Assembly (NCBI GenBank): GCA_005239655.1
Contig: SBBP01000135.1
Location: 1 to 5,957, forward strand
From: Candidatus Microgenomatus auricola
GTDB taxonomy: Bacteria > Patescibacteriota > Patescibacteriia > UBA9570 > XYC2-FULL-38-9
Direction of reading: 5' to 3'
Length of the DNA: 5,957 bases
Of this stretch, positions 1 to 5,817 are shown in pieces. The position numbers and the translations under genes were made by a program. Under the pieces are notes generated by a model. The model ran no database searches, was not told the origin of the DNA, and saw only the letters and a program-made list of their open reading frames with translations. Each line of letters opens with the position of its first letter. The first letter of the stretch is position 1.

Positions 1-2
1 AT

Positions 3-1859
3 ATTACCTCTGACGGTGACCTCACGATTGATGCTGCCGGTGGTCAACTCCTCTTAGCAGATACAGATGTATTGAACATTGGTGGACTCACCGCTGTTGC
101 CTACAACGCCCTTTCTAATGCTGGTGGTGCTCCTGGTGCAGCAGCCGTTGCAGCCGATAACGACCTCTTTGTTCAAGGAGACATTGAAGTCGACACCACA
201 GCCACCTTCGATGGGGCGATGTCAATCAACTCTGACATGGACATCATCGGACTCTCTGCAGCAGAAAACGTAGCAATCACAGCAGCAAACGTGACAACGA
301 CAGCAGGAGTGATTGATGTCGACACCGATGGCGGAGACGCAACAAGTGCGATTGATGTGCTCAATATCGGATTAACTCAGGATGATGGAACGAATGCAGG
401 AATTGATTACTCGGCAATGGAGGTTCTGCTCACTGGAAACGATCCTGATGGTGATATGTTCGGTCTGACCATCACAGCTGCAGCAACACCAAATGCAGGA
501 GCTGCGACATATGAGGCATTAATTAAACTCGATAACCAGGAAAATACGGCAGGGTCTGTTGGTGACGCAATTCTTGTCACCTCGACAGCTGCAGCGACTT
601 CGACTGGTTTGGATCTTGAATTCGATGGTGCAAGTGCAATCGAATTCGGTGTGAACAATACTGTTGACATGGGCTTCATTGAGTTGGGATATGATGATGA
701 AAACGTTGATCATAACGCGTTTGTCATCGACGCAACCGCAGCAAATGACCAAGCGATTGCTTTCCAAACATATGATGGAGCTGCACGCTGGGAGATGGCA
801 TTTGGTTCAGATATCAGTGAAAAGGAAAATGCGGCATTTAACGCTGTTTCAACGGATAACGCATTACTGGTGATCTCTGACGATACGAATAGCAATGATA
901 TCTTCATCATCAAAGAAGATGGAACGAGCCAAGCAGATGGTGCTCTGACAAGTACTGGAGCAGACTTGGCAGAATTCTACTACAGCATCCCTGGCTATGA
1001 TTACTCACCGGGCACAGTGGTCTGTGCGGCGCCAGCCAAAGAAGCTATCCGCCCGTGCGGCTCAGACTATGATGCAAACGTGGTTGGTATCGTCCCAACA
1101 AGCCCAGGACTCGTGATTGGTGTTGAACAAGGCGACGTCATGGTAGCACTTGCCGGTCGCGTTCCAACGCACTTCGATAAGAGCAATGGTGAAGTGAAAC
1201 CTGGAGACTTGCTGACAACGACAAATGACGGTCGCGCAATGAAGCAAACAGAACCAGGCGCAACGATCGGCAAAGCGTTAGAAGCGTCTCAAGGCAAGTC
1301 CGAAATCATCGTCTTCGTTGCAGCAGGATGGGACACTCCAGATGCAGTCTCCAAGGCTGACCTCTCCAACCTCACAGTGGAAGAAGTCTCGTTCACGGGA
1401 ACATTCCATGTGGCGGGTGACGTCACCTTCGATGCCGACCTCACGGTTGGTGGCGGCTTGAACGTCTCTGGAGCAATCACGCAGACATTCACCAAATCTG
1501 GCAGCATGGCTGTGGGTGACGCAGTGTACATCAGTGCGAATGACACGGTTGCACAGGCCAAGGCTGACGGCACAACTGGCCCAGCCATTGGTATCGTCGC
1601 CGCAGTCAACGGCAGCAAAGTCGATGTGGCTGTTGGTGGCACAGTGAAGGGTCTCTCTGGCCTCATCACCGGACGCACATATTACGTCGGAGTGAACGCT
1701 GGAAAAGTCCGTGACTCGGCTCCAACCGGCGCTGGCCAAGTGGTACAAGCCGTGGGTGTGGCTCGTTCAAACACCTCATTACTCGTGATGCCAAGCCTGA
1801 ATACACGTATTATTCCTGGAACCTCAACCGGAAGCGGTACGACTCCAGGTGCTCAATAA
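3..1859 (+). CDS. Large surface/fibre-like protein, 5'-truncated by window edge
   Basis: The reading frame is open from the first complete codon at position 3, so the true start lies upstream; the TTG at 72 is internal. About 618 residues are visible. The first ~310 are acidic, rich in Ala/Thr/Asp/Gly and nearly free of Cys, with beta-strand-like periodicity typical of fibre or surface-repeat proteins. Around 957-1331 is a compact module beginning 'DLAEFYYSIPGYDYSPGTVV', with later segments VVGIVPTSPGLVIG, GRVPTHF, KPGDLLTTTNDGRAMK and IGKALEAS. I associate this kind of module with C-terminal regions of large CPR surface proteins and phage fibre or appendage proteins (possibly Peptidase_G2-like); the family name is from memory and unverified. 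Two Cys codons (1023 and 1056) fall inside it. A short strand-rich repeat (about 1390-1485) and a last domain (about 1488-1787, GDAVYIS, GRTYYVGVNAGKV) resemble phage structural-protein beta modules. No C-terminal membrane anchor or LPXTG motif is seen. Function unknown; extracellular location is inferred. Confidence 0.8.
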   Translation: MTSDGDLTIDAAGGQLLLADTDVLNIGGLTAVAYNALSNAGGAPGAAAVAADNDLFVQGDIEVDTTATFDGAMSINSDMDIIGLSAAENVAITAANVTTTAGVIDVDTDGGDATSAIDVLNIGLTQDDGTNAGIDYSAMEVLLTGNDPDGDMFGLTITAAATPNAGAATYEALIKLDNQENTAGSVGDAILVTSTAAATSTGLDLEFDGASAIEFGVNNTVDMGFIELGYDDENVDHNAFVIDATAANDQAIAFQTYDGAARWEMAFGSDISEKENAAFNAVSTDNALLVISDDTNSNDIFIIKEDGTSQADGALTSTGADLAEFYYSIPGYDYSPGTVVCAAPAKEAIRPCGSDYDANVVGIVPTSPGLVIGVEQGDVMVALAGRVPTHFDKSNGEVKPGDLLTTTNDGRAMKQTEPGATIGKALEASQGKSEIIVFVAAGWDTPDAVSKADLSNLTVEEVSFTGTFHVAGDVTFDADLTVGGGLNVSGAITQTFTKSGSMAVGDAVYISANDTVAQAKADGTTGPAIGIVAAVNGSKVDVAVGGTVKGLSGLITGRTYYVGVNAGKVRDSAPTGAGQVVQAVGVARSNTSLLVMPSLNTRIIPGTSTGSGTTPGAQ

Positions 1860-1877
1860 GATCTTGTCACAAAATCA

Positions 1878-1911
1878 GAGAAGGGATGGGGGTAGCTCTC
1901 CATCCCTTTTC
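1878..1911 (+). terminator. Intrinsic terminator after the fibre-like gene
   Basis: AAGGGATGG at 1881-1889 pairs perfectly with CCATCCCTT at 1900-1908 around a 10-nt loop. The stem can extend to 1878/1911 through one G-T pair. A short T run (1907-1910) follows. It begins 19 nt after the TAA stop, which is the expected position. The T tract is short, so some readthrough into the next gene is possible. Confidence 0.75.
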
Positions 1912-1928
1912 CATTAACCGATAACCGT

Positions 1929-2450
1929 ATGGAACAACAGACAATCACACCACCGCAAAACAACAGTGCAGACGAAAAACAAAAAAAACAGATGCAGCCG
2001 CTCTGGATGTGCGTCGCCGCAATCATGCTCACGGTTGTACTTCTTGCAGCGCTGATCTTTGTGAAAAGTGCGTATACGACAGCTGCTGCAGACAAGGGTA
2101 TTAACAGCGATGCCTATCAAGTCGTCACACTCAAATCTGGTCGCAGCTATTTTGGGAAGTTGAGCGACCTGGGCAAAGAGTATGCACGCATTGAAAGCAC
2201 CTTTTACCTTCAACCAAAAACGCCAGAAGTGAATGAGAGTGGTGAAGTGATCACACCAGAAGGCGATGATGAGTTGCCATTTACATTGCAGCGTATTGGA
2301 AATCAGGTTTATGGTCCAGAGGCAGAAATCTTCATTCGCACCGACGATATTTCGAACTGGCAAAATCTTTCCGGCGACTCACCTGTCGCAAAAGCCATCG
2401 ATGAGTACCTCAGCGGAAAAAAGGAAACAGAAGGAAGCGAGAATAATTAA
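1929..2450 (+). CDS. Membrane-anchored protein of unknown function, paralogue 1 of 3
   Basis: 173 residues. A polar N-terminus ending in a basic patch (KQKK, residues 17-20) precedes one hydrophobic helix (about 25-48). Together these suggest an uncleaved anchor with the C-terminal domain outside. The soluble part carries the landmarks shared with the next two genes: SGRSYFGKL (70-78), FYLQ (92-95), YGPE (128-131) and WQNLSGDSPVAKAI (144-157). It ends in a charged hydrophilic tail. The insert between the YLQ and PE motifs is the most variable part. The only Cys (28) lies in the membrane helix. ATG at 1929 is the first start after the upstream terminator; no Shine-Dalgarno sequence is visible, and the 'ME' beginning matches the two paralogues. 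I do not recognise a characterised family. Role unknown; an envelope function is inferred from topology and neighbours. Confidence 0.88.
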   Translation: MEQQTITPPQNNSADEKQKKQMQPLWMCVAAIMLTVVLLAALIFVKSAYTTAAADKGINSDAYQVVTLKSGRSYFGKLSDLGKEYARIESTFYLQPKTPEVNESGEVITPEGDDELPFTLQRIGNQVYGPEAEIFIRTDDISNWQNLSGDSPVAKAIDEYLSGKKETEGSENN

Positions 2451-2497
2451 TGCTAAGGTTAGGCAAATATCGACTGTGGATGACTGTAGCCGATGCG

Positions 2498-2526
2498 TTG
2501 ACGCTTACACACACACTTGATATCAT
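2498..2526 (+). promoter_or_regulatory. Sigma70-type promoter for paralogues 2 and 3
   Basis: TTGACG (2498-2503, 5/6 to consensus) and TATCAT (2521-2526, 5/6) are separated by exactly 17 bp in the 108-nt gap between paralogues 1 and 2. Transcription would start near 2533 and leave a leader of about 26 nt before the ATG at 2559. No terminator is visible after paralogue 1, so readthrough from upstream may add to this promoter. Confidence 0.65.
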
Positions 2527-2558
2527 ACGAAAGCATTCATAATTGACTTGAACGATAC

Positions 2559-3125
2559 ATGGAAAACGAAATGATGATGAAAACACGAGGGGGAATGATG
2601 GGCAACATGATGCTCATGAAACTGGTTATGCTCGTTGTGGTTGTTGTCGGCGGCATGCTGCTCTACCGCATGTGGATAGCCACACCAGCTCTGCCAAGCG
2701 ACCTGAAGGATGGAGGAGTGAAAGCAGTGTTCATTGACAACGGCCAAGTCTACTTCGGCTACGTTGAAGCGGCAAACAAGGATTTTCTGCGCATCAAGAA
2801 CCCATACTACTTGCAGCGCCAGACCGTGTTGCAAGAACCGGTCGAAGAAGGAAAGGAAGCCACCACTCGCCAGCAACTTTCTCTCACCGCTCTTGGTGGA
2901 GATAACTTGCAGCTCCATGCCCCAGAACGCGAAATGTACGTTCCATGGGACACCATTCTCTACATGGAAGATTTGAAAGAGGATTCAGAAGTCGTGAAGC
3001 TCATCACCGAGGATGTTGCGAAGGTCGAAAGCGGTGACAGTGCAAGCAGCGGCGGCACCAACGCCAACACCAATTCAAGCGCAAGCGCAAGCACAAACAC
3101 GAACAGCGAGGCACCCAAAGAGTAA
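2559..3125 (+). CDS. Membrane-anchored protein of unknown function, paralogue 2 of 3, Met-rich N-terminus
   Basis: 188 residues. The first 38 contain 12 Met and lead into a hydrophobic helix (about 18-36). The soluble domain matches its neighbours: DNGQVYFGYV (60-69), YYLQ (83-86), LTALGG (109-114), APE (121-123) and MEDLKEDSEVVKLI (136-149). The tail from about 158 is a low-complexity Ser/Asn/Thr/Ala stretch, probably a disordered extracellular extension. The start is ambiguous. ATG at 2559 lacks a Shine-Dalgarno sequence but suits the promoter at 2498-2526 and the shared 'ME' start. ATG at 2598 has GAGG at 2587-2590 about 7 nt upstream and would keep the membrane helix. The stop is 9 nt before paralogue 3, so the two are probably cotranscribed. 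No Cys. Function unknown. Confidence 0.87.
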   Translation: MENEMMMKTRGGMMGNMMLMKLVMLVVVVVGGMLLYRMWIATPALPSDLKDGGVKAVFIDNGQVYFGYVEAANKDFLRIKNPYYLQRQTVLQEPVEEGKEATTRQQLSLTALGGDNLQLHAPEREMYVPWDTILYMEDLKEDSEVVKLITEDVAKVESGDSASSGGTNANTNSSASASTNTNSEAPKE

Positions 3126-3134
3126 TCAACGCGC

Positions 3135-3608
3135 ATGGAACCAAAAACAATGCAGAGCACCGGAAACCTCGCCCAATGGCTCATGGCCATTGCGCTGCTC
3201 GTGATCGCCGGTGTTGGGATCTGGAAAGTCATGATGTCGGAGAGTGAGGAACTGGTTGGTGAGAACCAACTCAAAGAAGAAGCAATCCAAGCAGTCTTCT
3301 TAAGCGATGGCCAAGTCTACTTTGGTGATATCACCGAAATAGAAGAGGACACACTCGTACTCGAAAATGTTTTCTACCTGCAAGTCGATCAGGATTTACA
3401 GGCGGGTGAGGAAAACAGTCAGCAGTCACTCTCGTTGGCAAAGCTTGGCGCAGGAGAACTCCATGGCCCAGAAGACAAAATGGTGATTAATCGCGACCAA
3501 GTGCTCTTTTGGGAGAACTTGAAGAACGACTCTGCTGTGGTCAAGGCGATCGATTCCTACGTTCCGGGTACACAGTCGATTACGCCGTCAAATACCAACA
3601 AAAATTAA
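3135..3608 (+). CDS. Membrane-anchored protein of unknown function, paralogue 3 of 3
   Basis: 157 residues, the shortest of the trio. It has one hydrophobic helix (about 13-32), an acidic juxtamembrane stretch (35-49), then the family domain: SDGQVYFGDI (57-66), FYLQ (80-83), LAKLGAGELHGPED (101-114) and FWENLKNDSAVVKAI (125-139). It ends in a short polar Thr/Asn tail. It probably lies closest to the family consensus, because each motif here agrees with at least one of the two relatives. The start is 9 nt after the preceding stop, with no convincing Shine-Dalgarno sequence, which suggests cotranscription from the 2498-2526 promoter. A strong terminator follows. No Cys and no recognisable catalytic motif. 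A binding or structural role at the cell surface is possible but only inferred. Confidence 0.88.
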   Translation: MEPKTMQSTGNLAQWLMAIALLVIAGVGIWKVMMSESEELVGENQLKEEAIQAVFLSDGQVYFGDITEIEEDTLVLENVFYLQVDQDLQAGEENSQQSLSLAKLGAGELHGPEDKMVINRDQVLFWENLKNDSAVVKAIDSYVPGTQSITPSNTNKN

Positions 3609-3621
3609 GTGTTATTCACAG

Positions 3622-3651
3622 ACACTCCGCTGCACACGGCGGAGTGTTTTT
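3622..3651 (+). terminator. Strong intrinsic terminator ending the three-paralogue cluster
   Basis: ACACTCCGC (3622-3630) and GCGGAGTGT (3639-3647) form a perfect 9-bp GC-rich stem with an 8-nt loop, followed by a run of five T (3647-3651). It begins 14 nt after the TAA of paralogue 3 and separates that transcription unit from tsaD. Confidence 0.88.
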
Positions 3652-3655
3652 GTAC

Positions 3656-3685
3656 TTGCGTGGCAGCAGTCGTAGCGGCTATACT
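3656..3685 (+). promoter_or_regulatory. Possible tsaD promoter, giving a nearly leaderless mRNA
   Basis: A good -10 element, TATACT (3680-3685, 5/6), lies 9 nt before the tsaD ATG. The best -35 candidate, TTGCGT (3656-3661), is weak at 18 bp spacing. The predicted start near 3692 would leave only about 3 nt of leader. The site lies just after the terminator at 3622-3651, where a promoter is needed. Confidence 0.5.
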
Positions 3686-3694
3686 CTTTTGCGT

Positions 3695-4744
3695 ATGGCA
3701 TCTTTGCCTCAAAAAAACAGCGTACGTATTTTGGGCATCGAAACATCGTGTGATGACACCGGTGTAGCGATTGTTGCGGCACAGAGCGATGGGTCATGCA
3801 CGATTGTTTCAAATATCGTGCATAGCCAAGACCACACGAGAACAGGCGGAGTGGTTCCCGAAGTGGCAGCGCGCCACCACGCGAACGCCATCATGCCAAC
3901 GATTGAAAAGGCACTCGCTGAAGCGCAGTGCACACTGCAAGAGATTGATGCCATTGCGGTGACACGCGGGCCAGGCTTGATCGCCTGTTTGCTCGTTGGA
4001 GTGGAGACTGCCAAAGCCATCGCATTCGCAGCCGGAAAGCCAATCGTTGGTGTGAACCACATGGAAGCGCACGTCGCCTCCACATTTGTGGAACACCCGC
4101 ATATTGAATTTCCAGCTGTCGTGTTGCTTGCGAGCGGCGGACACACCATGTTGGTGCACATGAAAGATCGAAACACCTATGAGCGCATTGGCAACACACG
4201 CGACGATGCTGCAGGAGAGGCGTTTGATAAAGTGGCGAAGATGCTGGGGTTACCGTATCCGGGCGGACCGCAGATCGCCGCACTCGCGTCACAAGGAAAT
4301 CGGCATGCGATTGTTTTTCCGCGGCCAATGATCGCTACGGACGATCTGGATTTTTCGTTTGCAGGATTAAAAACCGCGGTGTCATATCACATTCGCGACC
4401 ATCAGCCAGCGACGGAACAGAACCGTGCAGACATCGCAGCAAGCTTCCAAGAGAGTGTTGTATCGGTGTTAGTTGAAAAAACGCGTTTGGCCGCGCAGCA
4501 GTACAACGCACGCACAGTGATTTTGGGTGGTGGGGTTTCGGCAAATGCGGAGTTGCGATCACGTTTGCAGAGTACGGTAGAAACCGGCGACGTTCGCGTC
4601 GTCGTGCCGTCACCGGGATTATTCACCGATAACGGAGCAATGATTGCGGTTGCAGCCGCACCGCGTGCACTGCGCAGTGATTTTGACGAATGGAAAAATG
4701 TGATCGCTGATCCCAATCTTCGGATCGGCGCGCCGGGAAAGTAA
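3695..4744 (+). CDS. tsaD: tRNA N6-threonylcarbamoyladenosine synthase subunit TsaD
   Basis: 349 residues from ATG 3695, close to the usual bacterial TsaD length of about 335-345. TsaD is the ASKHA-fold, metal-binding subunit that, with TsaB and TsaE, transfers the threonylcarbamoyl group (made by TsaC/TsaC2) to A37 of ANN-decoding tRNAs in the cytoplasm. Visible landmarks: GIETSCDDTGVAIV (14-27), VTRGPGLIACLLVGVETAKAIA (89-110), the metal-binding HMEAH (122-126), LASGGHT (145-151), DDAAGEAFDKVAKMLGLPYPGGP (170-192), DFSFAGLKTAV (219-229), GGGVSANAELR (278-288) and FTDNGAMIA (310-318). All core motifs are intact. The frame is open upstream to 3509, but that would overlap paralogue 3 and the terminator; family alignment supports 3695. 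No Shine-Dalgarno sequence is present. TsaB, TsaC and TsaE are not in the window. Confidence 0.97.
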   Translation: MASLPQKNSVRILGIETSCDDTGVAIVAAQSDGSCTIVSNIVHSQDHTRTGGVVPEVAARHHANAIMPTIEKALAEAQCTLQEIDAIAVTRGPGLIACLLVGVETAKAIAFAAGKPIVGVNHMEAHVASTFVEHPHIEFPAVVLLASGGHTMLVHMKDRNTYERIGNTRDDAAGEAFDKVAKMLGLPYPGGPQIAALASQGNRHAIVFPRPMIATDDLDFSFAGLKTAVSYHIRDHQPATEQNRADIAASFQESVVSVLVEKTRLAAQQYNARTVILGGGVSANAELRSRLQSTVETGDVRVVVPSPGLFTDNGAMIAVAAAPRALRSDFDEWKNVIADPNLRIGAPGK

Positions 4745-4754
4745 CGAGTGAAAT

Positions 4755-5558
4755 TTATTGTAAGACCTGATCGAGCACTGTGGTCATGGAGGATTTGCCT
4801 TCTGCTGCAGTGATCGGCAACGCTCCTGGAATGTTGGCAATCACTTTGCCGTTGTTGTCCACCACTTGCACAAATGGAGTGCCGGTTGCACCCAGTGCTT
4901 GCGCTTGATTGGCATCGGTTGTCACCAGGCTGGCATATTTTTCGCTGGCAAGGCACTCATCAAATTTCGTGCGATCAAGTCCAAGCTCGTCTGCGATGGT
5001 GTAGAGTTCGGAATCCTCTAACTTGTTGTTCGATGGCGTGCGCTCGAAAATTTTGTCGATATACTCCCAGAATTTTCCTTGCTCAGAAGCGCACTCTGTG
5101 GCCTCTGCTTCACGTGGCGCTTTTGAATGGATTTTGAGAGGGAAGTGTTTGTACGCCCAGCGCACCTTACCGTCGTACTTCTCAGCGACTTGTAGCATCG
5201 TGGCGTGGAATTTTTTGCAATACGGGCATTCTAAGTCCGAGAACTCCACAACGGTGACATCACCGCTGCCACGAATGTGTGACAACGTGTCCATATCAAT
5301 GGACGTTGCCTTCGCAACGGCATTCGTGTTCGTGCGCGCACTATTCGTTGTCGTTGATCCCTTCGTTGTAACGGCACCAAGGTCAACGCCTTTCACCATA
5401 AGCACCAGGAGAATGACAAATCCAACGGCAAACAGTGCGGCTGCGGCAGTGATGACCCCTGCCCAAAACGCCAGCTGCGGCGGCATCTGACGCAGTATGG
5501 TTTTTATCAATTCTTGCTGTGTTTTTAGCTGTTTTTGCTCTTGGTTTGTGTCGGTCAT
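4755..5558 (-). CDS. Membrane-tethered DsbA-like thioredoxin-fold thiol oxidoreductase
   Basis: 267 residues, complete. A polar, Gln/Lys-rich N-terminus (1-27) precedes a hydrophobic anchor (about 30-56), then a Thr/Asn/Ser/Ala-rich linker (about 61-85) and a thioredoxin-like domain. The active site is CPYC (111-114) in the context VVEFSDLECPYCKKF, and the cis-Pro loop is GTP (226-228), followed by FVQVVDNNGKV. The helical insertion contains EQGKFWEY (159-166) and ELGLD (191-195), typical of DsbA-family Thioredoxin_4 proteins. Two further Cys (156 and 202) sit where relatives often have a second pair. Likely role: forming or isomerising disulfides in exported proteins, with the catalytic domain outside the membrane. 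ATG at 5558 is favoured by the promoter about 30 nt upstream; there is no Shine-Dalgarno sequence. It converges with tsaD, 10 nt apart. No DsbB or VKOR partner is in the window, so dsbA itself is not assigned as a symbol. Confidence 0.93.
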   Translation of the reverse strand: MTDTNQEQKQLKTQQELIKTILRQMPPQLAFWAGVITAAAALFAVGFVILLVLMVKGVDLGAVTTKGSTTTNSARTNTNAVAKATSIDMDTLSHIRGSGDVTVVEFSDLECPYCKKFHATMLQVAEKYDGKVRWAYKHFPLKIHSKAPREAEATECASEQGKFWEYIDKIFERTPSNNKLEDSELYTIADELGLDRTKFDECLASEKYASLVTTDANQAQALGATGTPFVQVVDNNGKVIANIPGALPITAAEGKSSMTTVLDQVLQ

Positions 5559-5588
5559 TGAGGGTTTGGTTATCGCGCAATGGTGGGT

Positions 5589-5617
5589 AGTATAGGTGAT
5601 TTTTTTGTACAGGTCAA
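5589..5617 (-). promoter_or_regulatory. Sigma70-type promoter for the DsbA-like gene
   Basis: On the minus strand, TTGACC (5617-5612, 5/6) and TATACT (5594-5589, 5/6) are separated by 17 bp that include a run of seven A. The predicted start near 5582 gives a leader of about 24 nt before the ATG at 5558. Confidence 0.75.
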
Positions 5618-5618
5618 C

Positions 5619-5627
5619 TTATCCACA
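5619..5627 (+). promoter_or_regulatory. DnaA-box-like site TTATCCACA between divergent promoters
   Basis: The 9-mer TTATCCACA is an exact match to the high-affinity DnaA box. It sits 1 bp beyond the -35 of the minus-strand promoter and 10 bp before the -35 of the plus-strand promoter. A lone exact 9-mer is expected by chance in a window this size only about once in twenty, but no cluster of boxes or AT-rich unwinding region accompanies it, so it would be regulatory rather than an origin, if functional. Confidence 0.35.
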
Positions 5628-5637
5628 GGGTATCGCA

Positions 5638-5666
5638 TTGACCGGTTTTTTGAGTTCGTGTAGTAT
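5638..5666 (+). promoter_or_regulatory. Sigma70-type promoter reading toward the right-edge gene
   Basis: TTGACC (5638-5643, 5/6) and TAGTAT (5661-5666, 4/6) are separated by 17 bp. The -35 hexamer is identical to that of the divergent promoter, and 20 bp separate the two -35 elements. Predicted start near 5673, giving a leader of about 145 nt to the ATG at 5818. Confidence 0.5.
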
Positions 5667-5675
5667 CTGCGATTG

Positions 5676-5729
5676 TCGTGCCAAATCCAATTCAACGACA
5701 CCTCGAGGAGCCTGATGGCACGATTTTTT
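5676..5729 (+). terminator. Terminator-like hairpin in the leader (attenuator or end of a small RNA)
   Basis: TCGTGCCA (5676-5683) is the exact reverse complement of TGGCACGA (5716-5723), which is followed directly by six T (5724-5729). The 32-nt loop contains the palindrome CCTCGAGG (5701-5708). No gene on the plus strand lies immediately upstream, so the structure belongs to the transcript starting near 5673. It could be a premature terminator controlling the gene at 5818, or the 3' end of a roughly 57-nt RNA. The long loop lowers confidence. Confidence 0.5.
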
Positions 5730-5738
5730 GCGGGTAAA

Positions 5739-5789
5739 ACCGTAGAAAATCAGGTAACCTCAAACCACCGCCTACGACCATCCTACGGT
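5739..5789 (+). promoter_or_regulatory. Second leader hairpin upstream of the right-edge gene
   Basis: ACCGTAG (5739-5745) is the exact reverse complement of CTACGGT (5783-5789). The enclosed region has the near-palindrome AGGTAACCT (5752-5760). No T run follows, so it is not a terminator. It ends 13 nt before the ribosome binding site and might shape the 5' UTR. A 7-bp repeat at this distance may be chance. Confidence 0.3.
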
Positions 5790-5802
5790 ACGAGGCATTC
5801 TC

Positions 5803-5808
5803 AAGGAG
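5803..5808 (+). promoter_or_regulatory. Shine-Dalgarno AAGGAG fixing the start at 5818
   Basis: AAGGAG lies 9 nt before ATG 5818. It is the only convincing Shine-Dalgarno site placed at a normal distance from a gene start in this window, and it decides the start of the right-edge gene. Confidence 0.75.
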
Positions 5809-5817
5809 TACGCTATC

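Larger units (their letters stand above)
5559..5817. other. 259-nt divergent regulatory region
   Basis: This is the longest stretch without a protein gene. It holds, in order, the leader and promoter of the minus-strand DsbA-like gene, a DnaA-box-like 9-mer, a plus-strand promoter, a terminator-like hairpin, a second hairpin and the ribosome binding site of the right-edge gene. An ATG at 5715 preceded by GAGGAG (5705-5710) begins a frame that stays open to the window edge, but it runs out of frame through the better-supported gene at 5818 and is not called. Confidence 0.7.

Noticed and set aside
1278..1748. 156-codon open frame on the minus strand
   Set aside because: It is antisense to the well-supported fibre-like gene, has an unnatural His/Cys/Arg-rich composition and no start signals.
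1864..1869. TTGTCA as a -35 element for paralogue 1
   Set aside because: At 16-18 bp spacing the -10 position falls in a G run inside the terminator stem. No convincing promoter for paralogue 1 was found, so it may depend on readthrough.
3034..3110. Short repetitive stretch (GCAAGC/ACCAACAC-like)
   Set aside because: It is explained by the low-complexity Ser/Asn/Thr/Ala tail of paralogue 2 and is not an independent DNA repeat.
3612..3620. TTATTCACA, a second match to the DnaA-box consensus
   Set aside because: It is isolated between the stop of paralogue 3 and the terminator stem, without neighbouring boxes. With the degenerate consensus such a hit is not surprising.
3509..3694. Upstream extension of the tsaD reading frame, which would make a 411-residue protein
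   Set aside because: It overlaps paralogue 3 and the strong terminator, and TsaD homology begins just after ATG 3695.
4402..4956. 184-codon minus-strand open frame spanning the ends of tsaD and the DsbA-like gene
   Set aside because: It overlaps two confidently identified genes and its translation shows no recognisable protein features.
5023..5490. 155-codon plus-strand open frame
   Set aside because: It is the complement of the DsbA-like gene, whose active-site motifs are intact.
5559..5817. Possible replication origin
   Set aside because: It has only one exact DnaA box, no AT-rich repeats, and no dnaA, dnaN or similar gene nearby.
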